A stretch of 64,000 nucleotides of DNA from Acanthochlamys bracteata (taxonomy: Eukaryota > Streptophyta > Magnoliopsida > Pandanales > Velloziaceae): assembly GCA_019914995.1 (NCBI GenBank), contig CM034138.1, forward strand, positions 3,286,001 through 3,350,000. The letters run 5' to 3'. The position numbers were made by a program, and so were the translations under genes. Shown here one piece after another: positions 12,313-23,867 of the stretch. The notes beneath the pieces are model-generated. The model saw nothing but the letters and a program-made list of their open reading frames with translations, had not been told where the DNA came from and ran no database searches. The first letter of the stretch is position 1. The number at the start of each line of letters is the position of its first letter.

Positions 12313-12890
12313 GGATTAAGAGTGAGCATATTAATTCCATACTAAATAAAGATAAAAAAAGAAAAAATTAATATACTAGAAAATTTTATAAATTATTGAT
12401 TTAAATTTTGAATTAGATTCGACTTTTTAGTATATGAAGGCTATAAAGCGGACTCTTCGGATATCTTTTTTTTGTTTAACTTTTCTAGTATTATATTTTT
12501 CTAACAGTATTATTAGAATCGATAATTTAGTTGAAAATTGGATACACGTAATAGCTCTCGCAAATAGTGACTAAGCAGATTAAAAACAGTATGACTCATA
12601 TGAGCGTCCGTAAGATATGAGCGAGAATTAGAAATAAATTAAGTTCTGATAGCTGGCTCTTAATTATGTAGGAACGGTGCGAAAGAACAAATGTTAAATT
12701 AATAATGAATAGATTAATCTCATTTTGAATAAAAATAAGATAAAAAAATTAATATATTAAAAATTTTCATAATTTATTAACTTAAAATTTTAACTTAAAT
12801 TGAGCTTTCTTATGTATAAATTGGACCGTTTTACTATCTAATTTTATTTAATTTTTTTCGATGTTATATCTCTCCAATAAATAGGTTAAT
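12313..12890 (+). mobile_element. TRIM-like LTR retroelement remnant (copy 2)
   Basis: Two direct repeats of about 200 bp (about 12313-12520 and 12686-12890) align by eye. Both open with GATTAAGAGTGAG/AATAATGAATAG, followed by an ATTAAT(C)TCAT...AATAAA block, and both carry a later CTTTTTAGTATATGAAGG/CTTTCTTATGTATAAATTGG block. The ~165-bp interior (ACACGTAATAGCTCT..., GTATGACTCATATGAG) matches the interior of the 5.1-5.8 kb copy. There is no coding capacity. The primer-binding site is degraded compared with copy 1. Confidence 0.55.
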
Positions 12891-13817
12891 ATTTTTTTAA
12901 TATTCTATGCTTTGAAAATTATTTAAGAGCTCATGGATGGTATGAATTATTAACTTTTTAAAGATTCCCTTTTTTTAATTAACGAGTTAGAAGATTATAG
13001 TTGGTACTAATTTTTTGATTAGTTGAAAGTTTCAGTAGCATAGGATGATGAGAAGACTACTGAGGAAGAAAACAAAAGATTAAATCTCACTAATATCTTT
13101 CTTTAGTTCCACTACATTGGAAAATATATGGCAGTATTATTTATTTTTTAATCAATATTTTATTTTCTATAATATTTTGTTCCAATCGTCTTATAAACAG
13201 AATTGACACAAACAAAAATTAATTGATCCGTATCTCTTTCATGGCGAAAAAAGAAATATTTATCAGTTGATAAACTTAGCTTCAATCAAAGTATTCTAGA
13301 TTTTATTATTTTGAATTTCTTCAGCATTCATGTTTCGTATGCTGAAAAGCGTTATTTTGTTGGCATCTTTTCAATTTACGGCTCAACTTTTACCAACTCG
13401 ATAGATGTCAGTAGCCCAAAATCAACTAACTGTGTTTGAACGTGCTTATTTAGAAATTTTTTTTTCTAAAATATAAATATTTTTATTTATTTAAAAAATA
13501 AGTGATGATAAAAGTACAATTTTTATATTTTTTATTAAAATAAATTTTATATAATATTATAAAGAATTTATTAAAAATATAAAATTAAATTAATAATGAC
13601 TTTTTATAAGCTTTTTCGGCTGCACTCTAAGAGAATACTTAAAAATACTTATAAAATAAATTTAAAAAAAAGTATTCCAATTTTTTTAGATAATGAATTC
13701 TATTTCTTATTTACAAAATAATACAAATATTTTTTTATATTTTCTAAATTTTATAAAATATTTATTAAAAAATAAATATTTTAAAATTTATTGAAAATCA
13801 TTTTCATACTATATTTA
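12891..13817. other. AT-rich spacer with degenerate MITE-like sequence
   Basis: No gene seen. About 13435-13720 resembles the AT-rich cores of the MITEs listed elsewhere, with a TGTTTGAA-like left end, but target duplications are not clear. Confidence 0.4.
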
Positions 13818-14115
13818 GGGCTACCGTTATCAAACGCTCGTAATTTTACTTTCTTGCGTCAGATTTTGAGTTCTGAACCGTTTGTATGTATCAATTATAC
13901 AAAAAATTCAAAATTTATTTTTACATACAGAATTTCAGTTTCAACTTTTTTATTTGCATACTTTTCAATACGATTATATTTTTCAATTTTTAACACACTT
14001 TTAAAAACTATTGAAATACAAATACTGAATTCTACTTTCACTTTATTTTTTAAAAAATTCTACTTTTTATTTTTTATTTTTACGAAACTCAATTACGGTA
14101 ATTTGAAACACGCCC
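13818..14115. mobile_element. Tourist-like MITE
   Basis: A 298-bp AT-rich element flanked by TTA on both sides (13815-13817 and 14116-14118). It begins GGGCTACCG and ends AAACACGCCC, so both ends share the GGGC...GTTT-type terminal motif of PIF/Harbinger Tourist elements. The long frame across it is non-coding AT-rich DNA. Confidence 0.6.
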
Positions 14116-14550
14116 TTAGTGTAGCTAGTAGATGCTTTTCTTAATCATACTTTATAGAATTTTTTATAATTTTGATAATTCTAAAAATTATTGAATAAAT
14201 TATACATCATAAACTTATATTATTTTATTTTTAAATTAAAAAATATTTAATTTTAAAGTTTTATTTACAACAAATATTAAAAGTATATTTTATAACCAAT
14301 GTCAAACTATTCCTAATTCATAATTGCAGCGCAGGTTCCAATTTATGACCAAAGTATACCGAAAATGTTGAGACGAGTTGGTCTATTTCAAGAAACAAGA
14401 CAATAAAAACAATGAATGCCATTTGTTGGCCAGAACTCATATAGTACTCCAATGTTTCTCCATTATTATTGATTAGTACAGAAACGTGATAGAAACAGAC
14501 AATAATTCTTTTTCCCTTTCTTACATCAATCCATCTATTATATCTTCTTA

Positions 14551-14775
14551 CTGTTTGAAAATGATTATTAAATAAAATTTTTTTAAAATATAAAATATTT
14601 TTATTTTTAAAATGAATTTTATTTTTTATTTAGAAAAATAAAACTTTATTATAATAAAAAAAATTTATTATAAAATTTTTTACATTTATTAAAATTTTAA
14701 ATATTTATAAAATATATATTAAAAATATAAAATTAAAAAATAATGTTTAAAAAACGTTAAGCCAAACGGCGCCGC
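14551..14775. mobile_element. MITE-like element, degraded
   Basis: CTGTTTGAAAATG at the left and CCAAACGGCGCC at the right form imperfect inverted ends around an AT-rich core. The core closely resembles the element near 62.8-63.0 kb (shared TTTATAAAATATATATTAAAAA block). The target duplication is not clean. Confidence 0.45.
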
Positions 14776-14802
14776 ATAATTCACATTTCACAGTTATATT
14801 AT

Positions 14803-15087
14803 GGCTTGTTTTAAATCAATATAATTGAATTTAACAAAAATAAAAGATAAAACATAAATATTTTAAAATATATTAAAAATAGAATTCAAGTTTTATGTTT
14901 CAAATATTTGTTGAAATGGATTAAAAATGAAAATTAATTTTTATATTTTAATTCTACTTAGATTTCATTATATAGTTAATGCTGAAATAAAATTTAAATT
15001 TTTATAATATATTTAAAATACATAAATTGACTGAAAATTTGATTTAATAAAAATAATTAAACTTTCAAGTAATTTTAAACACACTCT
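14803..15087. mobile_element. MITE-like element with GGCTTGTTTTAAAT ends
   Basis: The left end GGCTTGTTTTAAAT and the complement of the right end (GAGTGTGTTTAAAATTAC) are imperfect terminal inverted repeats around an AT-rich core. This matches the Tourist-like group in the window. The target duplication is not evident. Confidence 0.45.
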
Positions 15088-15765
15088 TTGTTGGCAACGG
15101 TTGAAATTAATTACTGAGCATCTCCTTTTGCTGACCACACACCAATAAATGCATAGGATCTACAAAGTAGCAAAAGCAAAAACCAAGTCCCATTGCTGCA
15201 AAAGATTTATTTAAAAAATTCAAATAAATATTTTATTTTAAACTATTTCAAATTAGTCAAACGATTTACTTTTCCAATCAATAAAATTTTTTAAATTAAA
15301 TAAATCTATTTAACAAAAATAACATAATATAAAAGTTAACAATTACCACCTTAATTTTCAATCCTTTCCTTTTATACGGAGCAGGGACTTGAAATTGGCT
15401 ATTGCAGAAAAATCTGTACAAGTACAGTTCTATCAATTAATTAAATAAAAATTATTAGTTAAATAATTAATTGTTGATAAAGAAATGACATCGTAGTTAT
15501 GACTTTTTTCTTTCGTATAATGATGATTATCAACTCTTCCGGCTTACTTATATTAACTTTTATTTTTATATAAAATAAACACACAAATTTATCAAATTTA
15601 TTTTATAAATTTTATTTAGAAAAAAATTAGTACTAAAATAAAACGCACTTTCAGTTGTTGCTTTGTATTTTTTTCTCCTCTTTTTTGCCCTTTGTCACTT
15701 TTTTCTGTTCTTGGACAATTATATTAGAATTACTAAATAAACAACTAACCTGTCTTCTTTATTTA
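15088..15765. other. distal promoter region of the Dof gene
   Basis: AT-rich DNA upstream of the Dof gene without recognisable coding sequence. Confidence 0.4.
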
Positions 15766-15961
15766 GAGTGTGTTTACTATCGCTTTTTCGAAAGTAAATT
15801 TAAAAAATAAAATTAAAAATTAAAAATATTTATAAAAAATTAAATTTTATAATTATTTTATATTATAAGTAAGTTTTAAAATTAAATTTTAAAAAAGAAA
15901 TTTTTAATAAAATAATTTATTTTAATTTTATAATTTAATTTAGTTGTAGGTAAACAAGCCC
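15766..15961. mobile_element. Tourist-like MITE inserted at the Dof core promoter
   Basis: A 196-bp element with ends GAGTGTGTTTAC and GTAAACAAGCCC (12-bp terminal inverted repeat with two mismatches), flanked by TTA at 15763-15765 and 15962-15964. Its core is nearly the same as the MITE in the MPK6-like intron (TTTTTCGAAAGT followed by AAAAAATAAAATTAAAAATT). It ends about 14 bp before the TATA box of the Dof gene. Confidence 0.8.
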
Positions 15962-15975
15962 TTAGCAGCAGGCCT

Positions 15976-15983
15976 TTATATAC
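15976..15983 (+). promoter_or_regulatory. TATA box of the Dof gene
   Basis: TTTATATA lies about 350 bp upstream of the start codon, followed by a pyrimidine-rich leader with a CT microsatellite (about 16038-16059). This is typical of a plant core promoter and long 5' leader. Confidence 0.65.
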
Positions 15984-16331
15984 TCTTCTCAATTCTTCCT
16001 AGCATCTCCTTCTGAGATCTTAACATTCAATTTCACCTCTATCTCTCTCTCTCTCGCTCATACCTTCTATCTTTCAAACACTTCTTCTTCAAGTTTGAGC
16101 TTGAGAGCAATTTGAATAATTCATTTTATCTCATCTGCATCTGAAGCTTCTTCGAAGTTTCTGTCTTTAAGCTTGTCTATATCTCCATTTTTTGGAAAAA
16201 AAGAAGTTTCTTATTTGGACTTGCTTCTTCTGGATCACGCACTATCTGCAAGAAGACAGACTTCAAATTTCAAGAGATAAAAAGCTTCTGCCGATCAACA
16301 ACTAGAGCTAATTAGTAGCTAGCAAGCTTTC

Positions 16332-16805
16332 ATGGCGGAGCTGGATGTAGGCCGCTGCGACCCGCCGGCCTTTAAGCTCTTCGGCAAAGTAATCTTAGCA
16401 GAAGCTAAACCAACCAAGAGTCTTGAACCAGATCAAGCTTCAACCGAGCCAGAACACACCAGTGCTGCTGCGGCAGCGGCAGCCGCAACAGAAGCGGCAG
16501 CTGAGGCGGCGAGGGGAGCCGCGGTGCTGCCGTGCCCAAGGTGCAAAAGCAGGGAAACGAAGTTCTGCTACTTCAACAACTACAACGTGAATCAGCCACG
16601 ACACTTTTGCCGCGCGTGCCACCGCTACTGGACCGCCGGAGGAACGCTTCGGAATGTTCCTGTCGGAGCCGGCCGACGTAGAGGGCGTCCTCCCGCCGTA
16701 CGCGGCGTCGGTACCTCGTCTTCTTGCGTCATCGAGTACAGCGCCGATGGTAGGCCTGCGGCGGAGAGATGGGTTTTGCCGCCGGCGCGTGGGTTTTCAG
16801 GCTGA
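16332..16805 (+). CDS. Dof zinc-finger transcription factor, short DOF1.5-like type
   Basis: Single-exon gene for a 157-residue nuclear DNA-binding protein. The Dof domain spans about 66-116, with zinc-ligand cysteines at 68, 71, 93 and 96 (the CX2CX21CX2C spacing of the family) and the hallmark [17 protein letters not shown] segment after the finger. Dof proteins recognise AAAG cores. The N-terminus has a KLFGK motif (residues 15-19) like that of the CDF/DOF1.5 group, followed by an alanine run (45-60). The protein ends soon after the finger, so it lacks the long C-terminal activation region and later motifs of full cycling Dof factors. This matches the small DOF1.5/COG1 kind, which acts in light signalling in Arabidopsis. 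The subgroup assignment is inference from the KLFGK motif and the size. Confidence 0.92.
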   Translation: MAELDVGRCDPPAFKLFGKVILAEAKPTKSLEPDQASTEPEHTSAAAAAAAATEAAAEAARGAAVLPCPRCKSRETKFCYFNNYNVNQPRHFCRACHRYWTAGGTLRNVPVGAGRRRGRPPAVRGVGTSSSCVIEYSADGRPAAERWVLPPARGFSG

Positions 16806-18081
16806 GTCGGTTCGGTTTTGTTTGTGTTGGAGTTGCAAACATAAGAAAAAAGAGTTTGATTGCAACTCTTTAATCTCTGTGTTTGTTGTTCTACACAAGA
16901 AAAATTAGAAAAGAACGATGAGAGGAAGATGTGAAGAGAATTTTTAATTTGTTAAAATTTCAAAGAAATCATATGTTTCTTTGTTGGCGGTATTTACCTT
17001 TTCTGTTTTTGCTTTCTTATTCTTTTTTTTTTATAACGTTTCCAGTGCATGTGTTGTGACTATACTTCTTACACGGTTACAGCTATGGCGGTGATAAGTT
17101 TTCCGGTGATTATAAGTTGCCACAACGGGAAAATTAGAACAAAAGTTTCCATTCCTTTGAACAATAGCTGCTTTGGCATGTAAGGCAGGAATCCAAATGG
17201 CATGAAATGTTGCATAAAGGTTATTTTGTTGTTCTAGATCATATCTGAGTGTTTGGAGTTGGAAATTTTAGTAACACAATATACTACACATTCATGAAAT
17301 ATTTGGATTGGCATGCCAACAAAGGAATGCCTCCTCCTCCAAGTAGTAGATTTCCCCAGAATTTCCGGGCATCAACAATTCCTTTGATGGGGCAACATGA
17401 AAATCCTCCTCCTTCAGTATCATAAAAATTTGTCCAAAAGAATATCCTACTTCTGAACGAATACAGAAGATTATACGAACAAATACAAATACGATGGAAG
17501 CCAGAAATAGATGGACTGCAGTAACACATACGTCTTAGATATCCTAACTTTAAAACGGTTCTCCATAAAAGCATACAAGTTTAGCAGCCAAGAAAGCTTA
17601 TATTTTCTGCATCAAAGATCAGTTGGATAATTGTATGTGAATTTCAGAATCATCTGAGAGATTGTACAGTTGGATTACATGCATACTGCCGCTGAAGGAC
17701 TGATGACCATGAAAGCCTCTTACGGATGTGCAAAAAATGGTCCAGCATTGTAGTTACCTCTTTCTTTTGTACTATGCTTTCACCTGACAGCATCTTTGTG
17801 ATGATCAAGTAACAAAATATACCATTAAAGATCAACGAATATATTTCCACCTTCAGTATTGGAGTAAGCACCCTCATGATTCTGCAATCCAAATCAAAAG
17901 TATGTTGAAATTGGAATGCAAAGTTCAGACAGTTCACATGTATGTGCATCCATTTAACAAGCTGACTTTTAGTTTACTGATTGATATCACATTACATATG
18001 GAGTCTTATCTTCTCACCTTCTCTACAGTTTTCAGTTCAACGCCAATAAAAGCATTCCAAGCTTGCTTTAGCATTTCAAAT
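16806..18081. other. 3' flanks of the tail-to-tail Dof and CGL160 genes
   Basis: Contains the 3' UTR of the Dof gene on the left and that of the CGL160-like gene on the right. One short plus-strand frame with a proline-rich character lies at 17294-17425 (see findings). The minus frames at 17284-17574 and 17650-17949 show no known domain. Confidence 0.45.
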
Positions 18082-21000
18082 TTAAGTCCTCTGTTCTGCT
18101 ACAGTGATGGCATCCTGGATAGCTTGGACAAAAGTAGCAATCTTATAGGTGAAGAAACCCACAAGCATAGGTATCAATTGGAGGTGCACAAAGCCATAAT
18201 CAGGCACTAGCATCCTGCATCATCAAATTCTCATTAATAAACAGACAACTAATCATGTATTCCATGTGAACTAGGAAAAACTGCCATTTGAGAGAGGCAG
18301 CAAAAAGAACACTGAAATGTGCATGAGACAGAAATCAATGAGCTCATACAAATGGAATGCTTCGGCAGTAAAATTTAGGATAGAATTAGATCCATAGAAA
18401 GATCTAAGGAAACCTGGCCATGCACTTACTCATTCCACCTATTGTAGACCATCACCAGTATTACTGGGACTAGAAGTCTAGGTTGCCCAACTGCTCCCCT
18501 GAATCATGTTTCTAGTGAGTATTTCCAAAAGTAACAGAGCAAAAAAGATAAAATAGAAAAAGAAAAGCTTTATGTTTCCTTCTTACAATAAAAGCAGAAA
18601 GCACATTGCCTAGGACATCAAAGAAACTAGGCAAGTCATTCGTATTGTGTATAACAAGGACTAACATACTATGCTCATCACAGCTACAATCAACTATAAA
18701 AAGCTGCAGCAGATTCTGATGCTCATAGTGTAACCAACAATTATGTAGTGTAAACAATTGACAAGCAAATGTATAACTTCATATCACTCAAGTTGGTTTA
18801 CAACTCTACAAGAGTCTCCAGAAATATCAAAAGCAAAGCAGTCTTACAGAATTTAGAGTTAAGAAATAACACCATAGAATAAGTAACAATATGTAAGTTT
18901 TTGATAGAAGTTGCAGCCTAACACAATTAATTTTGCTAATCATGCATAGATATGAACTAAAAAGGTCCACTCTCACATGTACGTATATGATCTTGTCAAA
19001 ACCAAAATCAAACAGATTAGCTTCATTAGGATGCAAAGTAAAGTATATAACCTTGATAAACTTGTCTAATATGTGCTCAAAACCTGTACAATGACTCAAT
19101 AAAAGTGCTTCTAAAGCCATTCAGATAAACCAGAAGTTATCTAATATGCATTGTCCAGAACTATATTTATTTTGCATTGGCGAAGATCAATATGCATATT
19201 TGAGGCTTTTGCAAAAATAAATGGAAATCCTTTTAAAATAAAGGAAATTTGAAGTGGATAACAACTGTGTTGCTCTTTTTTGTGTTATGATACCTCTGAA
19301 AAAATATGATACCAATTTCGACTGCCGAACTATTTGTCCATTCCATAGGCAAGCTTAAATATCATCAATTGAAAGGGATTTGCCTTTTTTACTTCAATGA
19401 CTATTTCAGTTTGCATACTAATGTTCCAAGGTTCGATACTTTGGGCTTATTTCGTAGAGCTTTTTTTAAGCTGCTTTTAACTTTTGTCTTTTTTAAAGAT
19501 AGTTTGATATATTGGGAAAAGCTTCTGCTTGAAGCTTTTAGCTGAAAAGTAAAGCAGAATTCTTAAGAATCTAAAAGCATCCCCACCCATGGTTTTGAGC
19601 TTTTCCTTTTTCTCACAAAGTAAATGAACCTTTTTCCCCTACTCTCACAATCTTGAGTACTTTTATTAACAACAAAAGCTCTTTTCCAATTTTTTTATAA
19701 GCTCTGGGTTATGAAAAGTTGTTCTAGCTTCTAGATTCAACTTAGGAAAGCCCCTACTGAACAAGCCCCCTGAAGTTGTTCTAACTGTAGGGACCTTGAC
19801 CTTTGGATAATCAGAATTTCTGGTAGGTCTATGCATATTTCTGGTCATAAAAACCTACCTTATGTATTTATCACAAACATTGCAAGCCCTACACTTCAGA
19901 GTAATAGATCTAATTCCTACACAAAGACTAATATGTGAAGGCTACATAATTTGATTATGTAGAACTGATTAGTTAAATCACAGTCAATGTTTCTTCTCTT
20001 AATTCGATTCATCGAAAGCCAACATCGAGTAACTGAAACCTAAAGAGGTTTATGACACATTTAACATGAATGGTAAACTGCAGTTAAATTCATTTTATAT
20101 TAGATATACCTGTAGTAGTTGATGGATTGAGTTGATAATTCTTTTGAGAACTTAGACATAAATTAATTTTTTGCTTGACCTAGTCCAAGAGAAGTGTAAC
20201 ATAAAATTGAAATAATCTGTAGCACATAACCTTGACAGCTTGAAAGTGACAGGATGGAAAGTAAAGTCTTTTACTGGTGACACAGTCCAGGTAAAGTAAC
20301 AGCAACAAGTCGAAAATGTGGAGACACTGTACTTAATGCAATACATACTTGACAAGTCCTTTGGCTCCATTTGCCATGGAATCTACACTATTGCCAAGCA
20401 TCCGGATATACGCCAATGAGCCTAGCAATCCTGCACCAAAACTGAGGGAGGAAAAGATTCAAGGAAATAAAACAGAGGTGCTCGTAATCATAAAACCTAG
20501 AACCTTCCCACATAAATAACACTTACATTCGGTGTGTTAAATATCACAGCTTCGCAGAAAAGAAAGAAAAATATATAAGGATAAACAAGGAGAAAAATTT
20601 TCTTTTTCATGTATTAATTATCAGCACTTATCTAGAGATTGGACTTAAATATCATTATATAGTAACAGCGTGATGCAACTGAGGATCAGGCTCGGTAATG
20701 GACATAAACCAAGTCATATTTACTCCAAGTGCCTTTAATTAAATTTTGTGTTTAGTATCATGAGTAACTCAGTTTGCAGTACAGACAGTATATTCAGGCC
20801 AAAGTTTCACAATGGCAACTAAGAATTACTAAGTAGTTAATTCCTAAGCATTGTGATCTCCAATCACAAGGACACTCTCCAGTTCTTGCCATAAAGTTAC
20901 ATATTGGGTTTAATCAATAGACTCCAAACTCGGGTATGCTTATATATCAGAACAGGCCCAACCATGAAAAGGCCATTTTTATCTCTTGACAGATGCAGCA

Positions 21001-22917
21001 AACTAGATAATCCATTTAAGCTACTGACATGGCAGAGAGAAACTTGATATGAAAAACTAAACTCTATTCTCAATATCTTTGTGAAATTTCAGCTATTTAA
21101 CATAGCTAAAAATAGGAAGAATAGAATCTTCCACGCCTCATTTCAAGAAAGTATAATAACACTTGAGAAAGCAGCATAAATTCTTTCCTAGCGGTTATCA
21201 AGAATACATTTCTTGTGCAGACAAATGTTTGCTAACCAAAATGCAACCGTTGGTAAAAAAAGATTGAACTTGGTTGAGAGGCAAAGATGAGACACAAAAA
21301 CATCTATTTTTATTGGAAGCATGAAAAGTCCACCAGAAATTTGGTAGAAGAGTAAGAGTTCCTACTCACTAAGTGTTTCCAGATAATTAATATATAGTGT
21401 TTAGTGTTAGGAATATATGCACAAGTAACAAGCTCAACTTACTGAAAGAAAGTACTCTTCTAACAAAGCTATGAGAACGGCATAAGCAGTTGATGAAAAC
21501 AGTACCCGAATAACAATTCCATATGAAAAGGAAAATAACAGTATGACTTTACCTAGCAGCAACCTCAGGTGAATAACAGATATAAGCTGAGATAACTCCT
21601 GTACCACCGATTCCAAGAGTAAGTACCTGTAGCTTCCTCTTCAACTACAGAGTATGAAACAAGAAATAAAGTTTGAGTGTTTGGATCAGATTTCAACCTT
21701 ATGCAGAGCATGGATGCAAGATATCACAATTGAAGAACCTTGAAATATTGCTCTCTTGCATGAGCTGCCATTACTTCAGGATCCTCCCTTGGCCTACTTG
21801 ATTCCCTTAACACAACATCCTTCGACAAAGAAGCCATTAAAACAAGAATGATCAAGACTGAGATCCTTGGACAGATCCATTTTACATTTCAAGACGGAAT
21901 AGCAGCACATTACACCAGAGAAAGAGAAAAGTCCAGCATACACGAAAAAGATGACATTTAATGCATATATAATATAAAGGTGACATTTAGCACACCAATC
22001 ACATACGTAACACAATTCTACGACCAAGTTCATGGTTTGATGACGTAAGATAAACTTACAGTGCCACCAATAGCTGCTTTACTCTCTCGGTCCCATTTTG
22101 CTTGCTCTCGTCGGGTAGGCACCAGCCTCCATCTTGGAGATGCAACATTTTCTGAACTCTGGGCATGAACTTCATCCCGTTAGTATGAAATTCCATACTA
22201 GATGAGTATCCATGTTAGCACAACCTGGATAGCATAGCTTGTACGGTCAACATCAGATCATCAACAGAAAGATATACTTACTTGCGCTGCAGATGCACCA
22301 AGTCTTGCTGCTTCAACTTGCTGCTCTAGAACAGGCTTGGCGGGTGGCTTTAGCTCTTTACTTAAGTCAATCTCCACGCTAAAGCATCATAACAATCATA
22401 TTCAAAGTGAAAAATCTTGAGGCTTATATTGATTATACAGCAATCTGCAGGATCTGATAAGTTACCTGTTGAGTCGCATTGCTCTATTCAGGCTCAGAAA
22501 CCCAGACTCCGGCTCCTGCTGCTTATTTAGAAAACCAGATAATAACAATAGCTTCAACAAAACAACTCAGAATTCAACAACCTTTTCAAATAAAATGTGT
22601 TTTACCAGGGTTAACACTGGATTGTCTGCAAAAGTATTCTGTCCAGGGTCTTCAATCAATCGCTGCATACGAGAAACGAAATCTTTGTTCCATATGAAAT
22701 CATCGGTAGCAGTGACCGGGTCCTCGTCTCCACGTCCGCCCCAATACTTTCGTAGCTTCGATGTAGTTGGAGGCCCACCGTACTCGCCCGGTGCCACTCC
22801 CGTCGACCATTTCTCCGGCTTCTTCTTAGGCAAAACTACTTTCGTCCGCCTCATCGCCGCCGCCGATGAATCGAAATCTGGCACTGCCGCGCTGCAAACT
22901 CCCGCGAGTGCTGCCAT
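18082..22917 (-). CDS. CGL160: CGL160-like chloroplast ATP synthase assembly factor
   Basis: Thylakoid membrane protein that helps assemble the chloroplast ATP synthase (c-ring formation and CF1 recruitment, known from Arabidopsis). Nine exons: 22917-22606, 22518-22466, 22378-22282, 22158-22060, 21819-21739, 21644-21553, 20441-20349, 18498-18430 and 18214-18082, giving 342 residues (Arabidopsis about 350). A plastid-targeting-like N-terminus leads into the green-lineage motif KPEKWSTGVAPGEYGGPP (about 33-50), then LRKYWGG and the RREQAKWDRE region (about 170-180). The C-terminal third resembles AtpI/UncI: four hydrophobic segments near 220-240, 246-262, 282-297 and 312-330, including RLLVPVILVMVYNRW and LIPMLVGFFTYKIATF. 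All junctions keep frame. An in-frame ATG at 22983 exists, but I chose 22917 because it matches the expected N-terminus. Intron 7 (18499-20348) is the longest. Confidence 0.9.
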
Positions 22918-23867
22918 GGTGTTCGAGAAACTGCAAAATATCACAGAGTAGTGATGATTTCCTCTACTTTTATGTATCACCACAAAGGATTCTGTGCACC
23001 TCGTGCTACCACGAGTGAAGCAGCAGCAAAAATCTTTTTTAGATTAAAAATTTAAAGTTTCATTTTTTTGGGTTTGGAAAAGCATTTCTTAAATTACTGA
23101 TTTTTAATTTTATTTATATTTTTTAATACATATTTTATAATTATGTAAAATTTATATAAAAATTTATAAATAATAAAAAGTTTATATAATAAAATAATAA
23201 TATTATTATTATTGTTTTTAAAATAAAAAAATAAATTTTGTTTTTAAAAAATTATTTTATTTTAAAAAATTTCTATTTTATGCACTCCTCTTTATCTTTG
23301 AAAATTATTAATGGCGTCACGCGCTGGGCAGCTTTCAGAAAAGTCCATGATCTATATCCTGACCCGAGTATTATCAACGGTCAATACCTCATCTCCATCA
23401 CATAAAGAAAGAACACGACTCATTACCTCGTCGATTGACGTCGCACGATGAGACTGCTGATCGAACCGCATATTATTATCCGCATGTGCGACTGTTATTT
23501 ATTGCAACGCGTCGCCTCCCAGCTCCTCACGATTGTCGACGTAGCTATTGGCTTGCAAAAACCGAAGTCTACAAAAAGAAAAAGGAAAAAAATAGGAATA
23601 AAAACCGAAACATCTGTCCGAGTTACTAGGTCGATAAGAAATAAATAAATAACGTATGCCCTTAATAATTTACCTTTTTTATTTACATTTAGACCATTTA
23701 CTCTATCGGCCTATCGGACTATAAGATTCGAACTTTCGTTTTTGTTGCAGGGAAGGGTCTACCGTGGATGATTTCTTGCATTTATTTATTTTTAATTTAA
23801 CCCCTTCGCCTTCTTCAATCTCTGAAGTTTTCACATAGAGAAAGAGAGAGCTTGGATCGAAGCAGCA
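22918..23867. promoter_or_regulatory. shared divergent promoter region of CGL160-like and 14-3-3 genes
   Basis: The two genes are transcribed away from each other from this 950-bp interval. A degenerate AT-rich MITE-like stretch lies at about 23049-23287 (GGGTTTGGAAAAGC at its left). No TATA box is clear for either gene. Confidence 0.45.

Noticed and set aside
13791..14144. 117-codon frame
   Set aside because: It runs through a MITE and its product is Phe/Ile-rich translation of AT-rich DNA.
17902..18210. 102-codon plus-strand frame
   Set aside because: Antisense to the last CGL160-like exon, whose minus-strand reading is clearly conserved.
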